Shown here in pieces: positions 26,875-35,658 of a DNA stretch of 64,000 nucleotides; within the stretch, counting starts at the first letter, position 1, and every line of letters starts with the position of its first letter. The translations under genes were made by a program, and so were the position numbers. Location: positions 2,829,628 to 2,893,627 of the forward strand of contig NZ_CP116619.1 in NCBI RefSeq assembly GCF_030409055.1, given 5' to 3'. The notes beneath the pieces were generated by a model. That model saw nothing but the letters and a program-made list of their open reading frames with translations. It made no database searches and was not told where the DNA came from. The stretch comes from Trichocoleus desertorum NBK24. Lineage in GTDB: Bacteria; Cyanobacteriota; Cyanobacteriia; FACHB-46.

Positions 26875-27564
26875 TTAACGTGAGACAGTTGCTGCCAAAA
26901 CTTGCTCCGCCACTTGAATTTGAGCCGCACTAAATCCAGCTTCTTGGAGATAGCTCAAAAAGGCGCGATCGCTATAGCTGCCCTCTAAAGCTAGGGCTTG
27001 CTCGTAGGCTTGAGTTGCTGCTGTGCGATCGCCTCCATCCCAGTTAATAATTGCCAGTGCCACCCAAGGATGCGGATTGCTCGGCTCCAAATCAGCAGCC
27101 CGACGCGCGGCTAAGCTGGCCCAGCCATATTCCTGCAAACGGTGAGCCGCTAAGCTGAGATTGTAATAAGGAATTTCGTTGCTGGGTTCGAGCCAAGCGG
27201 CCCAAGTGTGAGTGATGGCAGCAGAATTCAGATCTCCCTGCACTAAATAGACAATGCCTAAAGCATTGAGCGCTGGGACTGAATTGGGATCGCGATATAG
27301 CACCTGAAACAGCGATTCCATTGCTGCTACTTCTTGGCCTGCCAAATGTTGCGTCCAGCCTAAGGTAGTGCGTCCAGACAAATTGTTGGGTTCTAGCTCT
27401 ACCGCTTGCTGCAAAGCGGCGATCGCTTCTGAATAACGTGCTTGTGCCCGATAAGTCAGACCTAATTGACGATATTCACTTGCAGAGGGAGCAGCTGAAA
27501 CCGATGTTATTAACCACAGGCTACTACTAATGATCAACCCAGGAATTAAACCATTTCGCATCAT
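26875..27564 (-). CDS. TPR repeat protein with signal peptide
   Basis: A 229-residue protein. The ATG at 27564 follows an upstream TTG without better support. The signal peptide covers about residues 1-24 (IISSSLWLITSVSAAP). Five or so TPR units follow with the usual W-LG-Y-A-P pattern (YSEAIAALQQAVELEPNN, SVPALNALGIVYLVQG and so on). It probably acts as a periplasmic or thylakoid-lumen scaffold. No catalytic domain is visible. Confidence 0.82.
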   Translation of the reverse strand: MMRNGLIPGLIISSSLWLITSVSAAPSASEYRQLGLTYRAQARYSEAIAALQQAVELEPNNLSGRTTLGWTQHLAGQEVAAMESLFQVLYRDPNSVPALNALGIVYLVQGDLNSAAITHTWAAWLEPSNEIPYYNLSLAAHRLQEYGWASLAARRAADLEPSNPHPWVALAIINWDGGDRTAATQAYEQALALEGSYSDRAFLSYLQEAGFSAAQIQVAEQVLAATVSR

Positions 27565-27639
27565 TACCAGCCACAACAATTAAGCAGGTTTCGATTATTT
27601 TGAGTTACAAAAACTAAGCAGCAGTAACCTTTTGTGTAC

Positions 27640-29661
27640 TCATATTTTAATAGCCTCACTAATGAGTCGTTGTTCCTCAGTCGTGAGTTCATAAAGGTCG
27701 TAGACAAATTGGTCGATTTGGCGTTCCAAGGTGTACATATGCTGCTGTAAATTGTGGCGATGTTCGGCAGCTTCGGCTACTAGTAACTGTTGCTGTAGGG
27801 ATAACAAATGCTGCACTAGTGCGACTAGAGGTTGCTTTGGTAGAGGACGTAGTGAGTCGTGAGCAAGACAAATGGGCAGCGATCGCAACTGTTGCGGCCC
27901 AATTCGCAAATAGCCCCCTTTGAGGCAGTCTCCCCCGTATAAGTTGCGGTAGTAAAAGCTGATCAATTTACTGTTTAGCAGCGCCAAAAGGTAATGCAAA
28001 TTCAACGAGGTGAGAATAATCACAGTGGATTTTCCCGCTAAGAAAGCTCCTGTAGCATCCACCATACATTCCAAAATTTGGGTCATGCCAGCCACAATAA
28101 TTTTCGGTTGGCGAGCTTGCTGGTGTCGCTTATGCGGCAGATGAGAGTGCTGGGTCGCTGGGATGACGGGATAGCGATAGGCATGGCCCAAATAGCGTAG
28201 GCACTTGTGTCCCCACAGGTCGCAGTAGCGGTCAATGGTGCCGCTATTAATCAGCTTCAGGTCGGTCGTCTCTGGGCAAGCTTCATCTGCAATCAACGAC
28301 TGCATGGCGTAGGCTTCTCCTACGGTTGCGGCTCCCAAAACTTCTGCCACTGCGGACAAGGGCGGAAATTGGGACTGCAAGCGATCGCACAACTCCGCCT
28401 GCTGCAAGCTAGCCCCCAATCGCCACGGTTTCTCTGCTTGCCAGAAATAGCGCTGGTAATCTAGCCATTGACAAGTTGCTACAGCGATCGCGCCGTTAGC
28501 GGCTACTTCCATGCGTTCGTACTGCACCTGTAAGGTTACTTTTGGCGGTTGTTTGCGAGCCGTGTAAACAATGGGATAAACCGCAACCGGAAAAATCGGC
28601 ACCTTGGAGTAATCGCGGATCGTCAAAAGTTGATTCTGGACCGTTAAAAGCTGGCGAGCTTGAGCGGCATAACTGGCTGACCCTAGCTTATTCGGCACAA
28701 TCAAGCTGGTTAACCCGTAAGGTTTGCACAGGGCGATCGCTTGTTCAATAAACACGCAAAACAAGTCCCAATTGCCTGAAGCGGCTTGATAGTGTTGCGT
28801 ACAGTAGTGCCGCCAATCAGGAAGGTGCTCAGTCATCCACTCCGAATCCACATAAGGCGGATTGCCAATCACCACATCAAACCCACCTGCCTGCATCACC
28901 TCTGGAAACTCTGCTTGCCAGTTAAAAGCCTGGTTAGAGCTGCCCAGAGACGAAGGGGAGCGATCGCCCAATTCCTCACCAATAACGGCGTTGCCACATT
29001 TAAGGTTGTTCTCCAAATCAAACGGCTCGCTTGGAGTTTTGCCCCCCCTACCCCCCTTTCTGGTATGCCCGCTAGGGCTATATGGTGGGGGGAGCCAATC
29101 CATAGAATATTCAGAAGAATTATCTCCTATAGCCTTTTGAACTCTTATTCCCCCCGAAGTCGGGGGGCTAGGGGGGCCAAGTTTGTGACAAGCGCAGGGA
29201 ATAAGGGGAATAGAAGCCATATCTAGCAAGCGGGACTGAGCCTGTGCGACTGCTTGGGCATCAATATCCACTCCATAAATGTGCTCCCGCAGAATCCGCC
29301 ACCGTTCCACGATCGCCAATTCCCAAGTTCCATCACTCGCCAGTTGTAGCGGCAATTCTGTGATTAATGTGTTTCCGCTTTCGTAATCATTGATGTAGCG
29401 ATCGCGATACCAAGCCAACAAGTAAGCATAGGCTCGGATCAAGAAAATGCCTTCGCCACAAGCAGGGTCAAGGATGCGGAGGTTGCCCAATAATTGTTGA
29501 GGCGTTTTGTTTGCTAACAACCGCCCGACTGTGTTCTCCACCATGTAGTCCACAACTGCCGTAGGTGTGTAACAAACCCCAATGGGCAGCTGTAGTGTCC
29601 TTGCGTCATCTGTGGCAGCAGGATCAGAAGGAACGGGTGGGGGAGGTTTGCGGTTGAGCAT
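27640..29661 (-). CDS. N6-adenine DNA methyltransferase (Eco57I/TaqI-like) with repeat insertion
   Basis: A 673-residue type IIG-like or orphan adenine methyltransferase. Motif I is DPACGEGIFL, motif IV is NPPYVDSEW. The C-terminal half has a TaqI-like target-recognition region (KIIVAGMT...LLALLNSKLISFYYR) and a final coiled coil. No nuclease domain or partner restriction gene is adjacent. Between motif I and motif IV lies a 46-codon stretch encoded by a GC-rich interspersed repeat (29041-29178), an in-frame insertion. The likely start is ATG 29661, which still overlaps the upstream START-like gene by 38 bases; a longer frame to 29724 would overlap more. Confidence 0.85.
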   Translation of the reverse strand: MLNRKPPPPVPSDPAATDDARTLQLPIGVCYTPTAVVDYMVENTVGRLLANKTPQQLLGNLRILDPACGEGIFLIRAYAYLLAWYRDRYINDYESGNTLITELPLQLASDGTWELAIVERWRILREHIYGVDIDAQAVAQAQSRLLDMASIPLIPCACHKLGPPSPPTSGGIRVQKAIGDNSSEYSMDWLPPPYSPSGHTRKGGRGGKTPSEPFDLENNLKCGNAVIGEELGDRSPSSLGSSNQAFNWQAEFPEVMQAGGFDVVIGNPPYVDSEWMTEHLPDWRHYCTQHYQAASGNWDLFCVFIEQAIALCKPYGLTSLIVPNKLGSASYAAQARQLLTVQNQLLTIRDYSKVPIFPVAVYPIVYTARKQPPKVTLQVQYERMEVAANGAIAVATCQWLDYQRYFWQAEKPWRLGASLQQAELCDRLQSQFPPLSAVAEVLGAATVGEAYAMQSLIADEACPETTDLKLINSGTIDRYCDLWGHKCLRYLGHAYRYPVIPATQHSHLPHKRHQQARQPKIIVAGMTQILECMVDATGAFLAGKSTVIILTSLNLHYLLALLNSKLISFYYRNLYGGDCLKGGYLRIGPQQLRSLPICLAHDSLRPLPKQPLVALVQHLLSLQQQLLVAEAAEHRHNLQQHMYTLERQIDQFVYDLYELTTEEQRLISEAIKI
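29041..29178 (-). repeat. 138-bp repeat element inserted in coding sequence
   Basis: The ends are near-inverted repeats: GCCCCCCCTACCCCCC at the left and GGGGGGCTAGGGGGGCC at the right. An internal hairpin is CCCCCCGAAGTCGGGGGG at 29150-29167. The length is 138 bases (46 codons), so the reading frame is preserved. It translates as a Pro/Gly/Ser-rich insert starting PPSPPTSGG and ending RKGGRGGKT. The composition and terminal symmetry fit cyanobacterial interspersed palindromic elements. Confidence 0.75.
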
Positions 29662-30373
29662 GGTGGGCTGTTGCCTGCAAGGTTCGCCGACCGATTTCTT
29701 GACTAATCGCAGTGAGAGATTCATTCAAGCCACTGCGAAACAGGTTGTAGAACAGCCCTTTTGGGATGCCTGCAGTGGGTTCTGCCGTAATATCTTGCGT
29801 CAGCAATACTTGAGTCACAGGAGCGCCCGGATAAGCTGCTACGGGATTAATTTGCCAATATCCTTGCAGCGTTTTCACATCGCCTTCCAGTAGCCGAAAA
29901 TCAATCCGTTTTTTCGCAATTTCAATGTTCTCGGTGCGGAAACGCGATCGCCTGCTGACAAGCAATACCTGGCGCACATCCACTTGCTCCACGACTTTGC
30001 GGTTGCCCTGCGCCTCAATCACACGGCTCGAAACCACGTTGGGGAGAAATGTAGACAGATTGGCATAGTCGGTCAACACAGACCAAACCACATCTGGGGA
30101 AGCTTTGACCAAAACTTTAGCCACATAGCGACCTTGATCGCCTGTGACCACCACCTTGCCACTGCGTAATGCTACCCGCTCCGCTACCGGAAGGCGATCC
30201 AAGGGGCCGTTAAACAGTTCGGCTCTAGCTACCGAGGGAGAAGTGACAGTCAACAATACAGCGGTTGTGAGTCCTCCCAGCCTTAGCAGAGTTTTAGTTG
30301 GTGTGACTACTCCAGAGCGAGCGATCGCAGAAACGCAATTTGCCAAGATACCAGGCGTAGAAATATCAGACAT
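29624..30373 (-). CDS. SRPBCC/START-like protein with signal peptide
   Basis: A 249-residue protein. The start at ATG 30373 is preferred over an upstream GTG (30451). Residues ~28-52 are a signal peptide (LGGLTTAVLLTVTSPSVARA). From residue ~75 a polyketide-cyclase/START-like beta-helix-grip domain follows (VLVKASPDVVWSVLTDYANL, then FLPNVVSSRVIE, with ITAEPTAGIPKGLFYNL late). Such proteins bind hydrophobic ligands. The 3' end overlaps the DNA methyltransferase start by 38 bases, giving possible coupling. Ligand unknown. Confidence 0.84.
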   Translation of the reverse strand: MSDISTPGILANCVSAIARSGVVTPTKTLLRLGGLTTAVLLTVTSPSVARAELFNGPLDRLPVAERVALRSGKVVVTGDQGRYVAKVLVKASPDVVWSVLTDYANLSTFLPNVVSSRVIEAQGNRKVVEQVDVRQVLLVSRRSRFRTENIEIAKKRIDFRLLEGDVKTLQGYWQINPVAAYPGAPVTQVLLTQDITAEPTAGIPKGLFYNLFRSGLNESLTAISQEIGRRTLQATAHHAQPQTSPTRSF

Positions 30374-30462
30374 AAAGTCAGAAGATAGGTCAGAAGCTAT
30401 TGGCAATTGTCTCTGACCATAACCTGTCGTCCCATTGAATGCTACTGGCACCCTAGAAGTCT

Positions 30463-31275
30463 TTAGCTTGCCGAATCTAACGCTAAACTCAGCGCTAACT
30501 GGAGTTCTGGACGGGGTTTGGCATCAGCGGGTAAAGGTTCTGGCTCCGCTTGTACGCCTGGACAATAGCGAGCATAGGTGCAGCGATCGCAATGCCCGCC
30601 AGTCGTAGGTTCCCAAGCGGCATCGGTTCGCAATCGTAGCGCCAAATCACTAATGGCTGACTCAACTCGCTGTTTATGGTCTGGTGTGACCTCAAAGCTG
30701 ATTTTCTCGCCTGTACGGAGATAGATCAAGCTCAATCGCCGTAGTGTTTGCGGGTAGGTTTGCTCTAAGGCCAAGTAATACAGCCCAATTTGTAGATTAA
30801 TTTCTGCTGGGTCTAGTAGTTTAGTGTCTTTGTTGGATTTATAGTCGATCAGCTCCAAGCCATCGGATAAATAATCGAGGCGATCGTAACGCCCCGCCAC
30901 GGTAAATTCTAGATTTTCCACCTGAAGCGAACCTTGAATTTTGCCTTCGACTGCCAAGGGTCGAGCGATCGCGCTTTGGCCCACAATAAAGCGCTCGTGG
31001 TACCGCTGCAACATCATCTGCCCTGCTGCTACCTGGTTAGGACTGAGTCCTTGAGTGTGCTGGCTCCAGCAATATTCCACCCAATCGAGTCCTGGAATTG
31101 GTTCTTGATAGTGCCAATCTCGGTAAATCTGGGCTAAAGCTTCGTGCAACGCCGTACCCAGAGCCGCAGACCCAAAAAAGGCAGCGGTTTTAATTCCACG
31201 TTCGTAACGGAAATAGTAGGACTGGGCACAGCGATGGTAGGTTTGCAGCTTGGTGGCAGAAAGGTGGTAAGCCAT
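30463..31275 (-). CDS. PD-(D/E)XK Fe-S nuclease (RecB/Cas4-like)
   Basis: A 270-residue single-domain nuclease. The active site is visible as E110, D131 (AGRYDRLDY), D144-Y-K146 (LIDYKSNK) and Q162 (LQIGLYYLAL). Four cysteines C16, C229, C232 and C238 have the C...Cx2Cx5C pattern that holds the [4Fe-4S] cluster in AddB and Cas4. It is therefore probably a 5'-3' or end-processing ssDNA exonuclease. There is no CRISPR array or cas gene nearby. A second paralogue with the same cysteine spacing is at 42908-43870. Confidence 0.9.
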   Translation of the reverse strand: MAYHLSATKLQTYHRCAQSYYFRYERGIKTAAFFGSAALGTALHEALAQIYRDWHYQEPIPGLDWVEYCWSQHTQGLSPNQVAAGQMMLQRYHERFIVGQSAIARPLAVEGKIQGSLQVENLEFTVAGRYDRLDYLSDGLELIDYKSNKDTKLLDPAEINLQIGLYYLALEQTYPQTLRRLSLIYLRTGEKISFEVTPDHKQRVESAISDLALRLRTDAAWEPTTGGHCDRCTYARYCPGVQAEPEPLPADAKPRPELQLALSLALDSAS

Positions 31276-31317
31276 GAATGACCCAGGAGGAAGTGAGGAC
31301 AGAGCGCTACGACGATT

Positions 31318-31731
31318 TTAGGAGGACTCCCCCGCTAGTTGCAGAATTCGTTGCCAATGTTCAGGTGAGACTGGCACCACTGAAAGCCGACTAATCCGCA
31401 ATAAATCAAACCCTTCAAAACTGCTGTCTTGCTTAATCTGAGCCAAAGTTACAGGCTGCGACAGCGATCGCACAGCTTTCACATCCACCACGGCCCGTTT
31501 CGAGTCGTCGAGGGCAGGGTCGGCATAAGGCTCACTCACCACTTCAGCCATCCCTGTGGCTCGGCGTTCATCACCTGTGTGATAGATCAGCGCCAAATCT
31601 CCTGGCTGCATGGTGCGGATGTGCTTCAGCGCTAAATTGTTATTCACCCCATCCCAAATTGTGCGCCCATCTCGTTCCAAGTCTGCATAGCTATAAACGT
31701 CCGGTTCACTCTTCAGCAACCAATAAGCCAT
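31318..31731 (-). CDS. EVE domain protein
   Basis: A 137-residue protein starting at MAYWLLKSEPD, the conserved beginning of the family; the frame extends further upstream without support. The EVE fold is PUA-like and is linked to reading modified nucleobases. Typical features seen are WDGVNNNLALKHIRTMQPGDLALIYHTGDE and the late LSVVPVSPEHW. It is the entire protein, as in single-domain bacterial EVE proteins. It diverges from the SIMPL gene, with 139 bases between starts. Confidence 0.92.
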   Translation of the reverse strand: MAYWLLKSEPDVYSYADLERDGRTIWDGVNNNLALKHIRTMQPGDLALIYHTGDERRATGMAEVVSEPYADPALDDSKRAVVDVKAVRSLSQPVTLAQIKQDSSFEGFDLLRISRLSVVPVSPEHWQRILQLAGESS

Positions 31732-31870
31732 CGCGATCGCGCTCCTCACCAACCAAGTCTGTAAGTTTCTAAAAATGTAACCAATCAGACTTTGTACCAC
31801 TGGAGATGACAGATTAGAACCATCAAAGCCATTTAGTCGCCTGTTTGCGATTGTGAGGAGGAGCCATCCC

Positions 31871-32623
31871 ATGTACCAAGCTCAATTATCCCATCGCCCC
31901 CACACCACCTGGCAGCGCTGGAAAGCGTTACCGATCGCCTTAGGGCTGCTGAGTTTAACCTTTGCCAACCCTGTTCTAGCTCAAGAAAGAGCCCAGGAAA
32001 AAATGCTGAGAACCCTCACTGTGACTGGCCGTGGCATAGAAATGATTCCCACCACTCTGACTCAAGTAGAACTAGGGGTGGAGGTGCAAGGCAAAACTGC
32101 AGAAGCAGTGCAGCAAGAAGCTGCCAAGCGTTCCTCAGCCGTCGTCAATTTGCTCAAGGCGCGCAATGTGGAGAAACTGCAAACCACAGGCATTACCCTG
32201 AACCCCAACTACAGTTACGAAAACAACACGCAACGCTTGGTCGGCTACATCGCCACCAACACCGTCAGCTTCCGGGTCGATACGCAACGGGCAGGCACCA
32301 TCATTGATGATGCAGTCAAAGCAGGAGCGACGCGAGTTAATGGTGTGAGTTTTGTGGCTCCAGACCCCGCGATCGCCGCCGCTCAAAAACAAGCGCTACG
32401 AGAAGCTACCCAAGATGCCCAACAGCAAGCCAACGCTGTTTTAGAGGCACTCAACTTCACGGCTCAAGAAATCGTCAGTATTCAAGTGAATGGAGCCAGT
32501 GCCCCACCGCCTCGCCCCGTCATGGCCTTCTCTAAATTGCAACGCGCCGAAATGGCTGATACGCCTGTAGAGGGTGGCGAACAACAAGTCGATGCCAGCG
32601 TCACCCTAGAAATTCGGTACTAA
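31871..32623 (+). CDS. SIMPL domain (DUF541) periplasmic protein
   Basis: A 250-residue protein. ATG 31871 has GGAGGAG seven bases upstream. The signal peptide is about residues 10-38, ending PVLAQ. The SIMPL/DUF541 domain covers the rest, with TVTGRGIEMIPTTLTQVELG near the start and VDASVTLEIRY at the very end. The family includes oxidative-stress or outer-membrane-linked proteins of poorly known function. Convergent with ssb; a shared hairpin lies between them. Confidence 0.88.
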   Translation: MYQAQLSHRPHTTWQRWKALPIALGLLSLTFANPVLAQERAQEKMLRTLTVTGRGIEMIPTTLTQVELGVEVQGKTAEAVQQEAAKRSSAVVNLLKARNVEKLQTTGITLNPNYSYENNTQRLVGYIATNTVSFRVDTQRAGTIIDDAVKAGATRVNGVSFVAPDPAIAAAQKQALREATQDAQQQANAVLEALNFTAQEIVSIQVNGASAPPPRPVMAFSKLQRAEMADTPVEGGEQQVDASVTLEIRY

Positions 32624-32633
32624 CCATCCATAC

Positions 32634-32658
32634 AAAAAGGGCAGGCTCAAACCTGCCC
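32634..32658 (-). terminator. Rho-independent terminator of ssb
   Basis: GGGCAGG (32639-32645) and CCTGCCC (32652-32658) form a perfect 7-bp stem. On the minus strand it is followed by TTTTT at 32638-32634. On the plus strand it could also serve the SIMPL gene. Confidence 0.88.
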
Positions 32659-32698
32659 TAATATCAAAATTACAAGATACCGAAATTAGGCGTTCCTG

Positions 32699-33067
32699 CT
32701 AAAATTCATCATCGCCGCCGTAATTGTTCATGGAACCAGCGTCATTGTCCCGCTTGGAGCCTAGCAGTTCTAAGCGATCGACTCGAATCACAGGCTTGGA
32801 ACGAGTTGCTCCTGTATTGCGGTCTTGCCAAGACTCAAACTTGAGTGCTCCACTAACGCCAATCAAGCTGCCTTTACGTACATAGTCAGCCGCTACTTGG
32901 GCCGTTTTGCCCCACAGCTCCAAATTAAACCAGTCTGGCTGGTCGCTGTTGCGAGTTCGGCGATCGACCGCCAACGTTAAGTTGCACACTACGCTACCCG
33001 ACTCGAAAAATTTCACATCGGGGTCTCCCCCTACTCGACCGACTAAAGTAACAACATTAAGACTCAT
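32699..33067 (-). CDS. ssb: Single-stranded DNA-binding protein
   Basis: A 122-residue OB-fold protein from MSLNVVTLVGRVG, the usual SSB start; an upstream frame without homology is rejected. Features are VKFFESGSVVCNLTLAVDRR, the WFNLELWGKTAQVAADYVRKG core and the short RVDRLELLG end. The C-terminal tail is short and ends in GGDDEF, acidic with terminal Phe but without the DxPF of the canonical protein-interaction tip. It binds ssDNA in replication and repair. Cyanobacteria often have more than one SSB, so whether this is the main one is uncertain. Confidence 0.93.
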   Translation of the reverse strand: MSLNVVTLVGRVGGDPDVKFFESGSVVCNLTLAVDRRTRNSDQPDWFNLELWGKTAQVAADYVRKGSLIGVSGALKFESWQDRNTGATRSKPVIRVDRLELLGSKRDNDAGSMNNYGGDDEF

Positions 33068-33507
33068 AGGATTATCAGTACAGAGCTTTAGTACAAGCGT
33101 ACCTATAGTATATCGAAAGTTTTCTGGCTGTGGCCGCAATTTAATGGGTTGTGAGGAGTGGGCTACTGCTCCCCTCAAAATCGCTAAAACATGCCACTAA
33201 AAAACCTGCGACCCTTAGTGGTTATAAGGTTCAATTTATCACTAATTTAAGGATGCAAATATTGTTAAGTTCTGTCGCGATTAGTCGTTAAGATAAAAGT
33301 TATCAAGACCAAACAAATTCGAAATTTTTCCTGATTCCAGCCTGCAATCCTAGGAATGTGACTAAAGATTCGTCAAGGTTATCGTAATTAGCTGGATTTA
33401 CAGTTAACCTGAAGCTAACTAGACTCAGGATAAAAAACGTAATAAAATCCACCTCGGCTACATTGTATTCAGGCGCGGCAGCATTTCGTTTAGGGGCGTA
33501 GAAACTA
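33068..33507. other. Divergent ssb-mreB intergenic region
   Basis: 440 bases between two divergent genes, so both promoters must lie here. Short GTAC-containing repeats occur near 33078-33105 in front of ssb. No credible gene or RNA was recognised. Confidence 0.5.
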
Positions 33508-34551
33508 GTGGGTCTTTTCAGTCGTTTTTCCTTATCTCGGGACATGGGTATCGACCTCGGTACCGCCAACACACTAGTTTATGTATCGGGTAAAGGGATC
33601 GTTCTCCAAGAACCTTCCGTAGTTGCGATCGATCAAGATGATCGAGTGCCTTTAGCGGTCGGAGAAGATGCCAAGAAAATGCTAGGACGGACCCCTGGGA
33701 ATGTAGTGGCACTGCGTCCCCTAAGGGATGGCGTAATTGCTGACTTCGACACCGCAGAGTTGATGTTGAAGCATTTTATTCGGCGGGTGCATGAAGGTCG
33801 CACGCTGGTTTCCCCCCGGATTGTCATTGGTATTCCCAGTGGGGTTACGGGTGTAGAGCGTCGGGCGGTCATGGAAGCAGCTTCGCAAGCGGGTGCCCGT
33901 GAAGTCTATTTGATTGATGAGCCAGTTGCCGCCGCAATCGGTGCAGGTTTGCCTGTCGCAGAACCAACGGGCAACATGATTATCGACATTGGTGGTGGTA
34001 CTACTGAAGTCGCTGTATTGAGTTTGCAAGGGACTGTACTGAGTGAGTCGGTACGGGTCGCGGGTGATGAGTTGAGCGAATCGATCACCCAGTACATGAA
34101 GAAAGTACACAACTTGGTGATTGGGGAACGTACAGCCGAAGAAATTAAAATTCGCATCGGTTCTGCTTACCCCACCAATGAAGTGGATGAAGCCATGATG
34201 GAAGTCCGGGGTTTGCATTTACTGTCTGGGTTACCTCGTACCGTTACGATCAAGGGGCCAGAAATTCGTGAGAGCATGTCCGAGCCTCTCTTGGTGATTG
34301 TTGAGGCTGTTAAGCGCACCTTAGAACGCACTCCCCCAGAACTGGCAGCGGACATTATTGATCGCGGCATCATGTTGGCAGGTGGAGGCGCATTGTTAAA
34401 AGGGATTGACACCCTGATTAGCCACGAAACTGGAATTGTGGTTCACGTTGCTGCCGATCCACTGAGCTGTGTTGTATTAGGCACGGGTCGGGTTCTGGAG
34501 AACTTTAAGCAGCTAGAACGGGTGTTTAGTGGCCGCTCTCGGCATATGTAA
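33508..34551 (+). CDS. mreB: Rod shape-determining protein MreB
   Basis: A 347-residue actin homologue. Actin-fold motifs are seen: phosphate-1 MGIDLGTANTLVY, connect-1 IDEPVAAAIGAG, phosphate-2 IIDIGGGTTEVAV, and adenosine motif MLAGGGALLKG. It polymerises under the membrane and guides lateral wall synthesis. The N-terminal FSRFSLSRD segment precedes the fold. GTG start at 33508 with a weak AGGGG upstream. It heads the mre cluster, although 321 bases separate it from mreC. Confidence 0.97.
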   Translation: MGLFSRFSLSRDMGIDLGTANTLVYVSGKGIVLQEPSVVAIDQDDRVPLAVGEDAKKMLGRTPGNVVALRPLRDGVIADFDTAELMLKHFIRRVHEGRTLVSPRIVIGIPSGVTGVERRAVMEAASQAGAREVYLIDEPVAAAIGAGLPVAEPTGNMIIDIGGGTTEVAVLSLQGTVLSESVRVAGDELSESITQYMKKVHNLVIGERTAEEIKIRIGSAYPTNEVDEAMMEVRGLHLLSGLPRTVTIKGPEIRESMSEPLLVIVEAVKRTLERTPPELAADIIDRGIMLAGGGALLKGIDTLISHETGIVVHVAADPLSCVVLGTGRVLENFKQLERVFSGRSRHM

Positions 34552-34872
34552 CTGCATCCGCTGGATTTTGTGCAGTGTGACCAAGTTTCTTGTGCAGGGG
34601 GTGGCGATCGCCCACTCCCTTACCTTGTAGAGCAGTAACAGACTGCTTGGTTTCAACTTGAGTGCTGCTTCATTCTGTTGCACAACGCTCTACGCGACTC
34701 ATGCTGCTCTACTGAGTGGATTTATGCAGAATCATACCTGCTCTTACCTGAGCGATCGCTTCTTGTAAGCCTTCCTTTGACCTAGCGCTAACCCGCTTTA
34801 AACAAAGGGGAAAATTTCAGCAACCTTAGGGATTCTCAAACCGTAAGCTCAAATCAAGATATTTTAGATTGC
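34552..34872. other. mreB-mreC spacer
   Basis: 321 bases between mreB and mreC. It contains a near-palindrome around a HIP1 site (34600-34614, GTGGCGATCGCCCAC). The unusual length for an operon suggests that mreC may have its own promoter, though none is clear. No gene seen. Confidence 0.5.
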
Positions 34873-35658
34873 ATGTATACACTGCGTCGCTGGTGGGATC
34901 GATATGGCATAAAAATGTTGCTAGTGGGTGTTACCCTGAGCACTGCCTGGATGGTTCGGGAGACCCAAGGAGCAGCGATTCTAGAAGTGTATCAAGGTAT
35001 GACTCGTCCCTTCCAAGGTGCTCCTAACGCAGAAGAGCAGATTGCGAATGCACGAGTCCTAGAGCTACAGCAGCGCTTGGTCGAGCTAGAAAGCCAAAAC
35101 CAAAAACTTCAAGACTTACTGGGTTACGCCTCCACGACACCTCGAAAAGGAATTGCCGCTCCAGTGATTGGGCGCAGTGCTGACCACTGGTGGCAGCAGG
35201 TGACTCTAGGACGGGGTAGCAAAGACGGGTTGCAAGTGGGGTATGTGGTAGCAGGGCCAGGAGGCCTGGTGGGTCGAGTTACGAGTGTCACCCCCCGCAC
35301 AAGTCGTGTCCTCTTGATTAGCGACCCCACTAGCCGCGTAGGAGTTGTCGTGAGCCGTAGCCGTTATACCGGATACATGCGTGGGCAAGCGGCTAACCGA
35401 GCCGTTCTAGAGTTCTTCGATAAAGTTCCTGATGTGCGACGTGGCGATGTGATTTCTACATCTACGTTTAGCCAACTCTTCCCATCAGGCATGCCTGTGG
35501 GTCGGGTGGAGTCAGTCAACCTCAACAAAAGCCCTGCCCCGGAGGCTGTGATTGAGTTGTCTTCCCCCATTAGTTATTTGGAGTGGGTAATTGTTTACCC
35601 TCATCAATCAGCGATTCCCGATTCTACGTCTGCTACTCCCAGGTCGGATGCCCCATGA
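34873..35658 (+). CDS. mreC: Rod shape-determining protein MreC
   Basis: A 261-residue bitopic protein. One transmembrane helix (about residues 14-28), then a coiled coil (AEEQIANARVLELQQRLVELESQNQKL split across residues 51-76), then the double beta-barrel of MreC (GKGI.APVIGRS, LGRGSKDGLQVGYVV, GLVGRVTSVTP). It acts in the periplasm linking MreB to wall synthases. Its stop overlaps the mreD start by four bases (ATGA), so the two are co-translated. Confidence 0.96.
   Translation: MYTLRRWWDRYGIKMLLVGVTLSTAWMVRETQGAAILEVYQGMTRPFQGAPNAEEQIANARVLELQQRLVELESQNQKLQDLLGYASTTPRKGIAAPVIGRSADHWWQQVTLGRGSKDGLQVGYVVAGPGGLVGRVTSVTPRTSRVLLISDPTSRVGVVVSRSRYTGYMRGQAANRAVLEFFDKVPDVRRGDVISTSTFSQLFPSGMPVGRVESVNLNKSPAPEAVIELSSPISYLEWVIVYPHQSAIPDSTSATPRSDAP

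Noticed and set aside
33721-34218. 165-codon minus-strand frame inside mreB
   Set aside because: Antisense shadow of a highly conserved gene, without its own signals.
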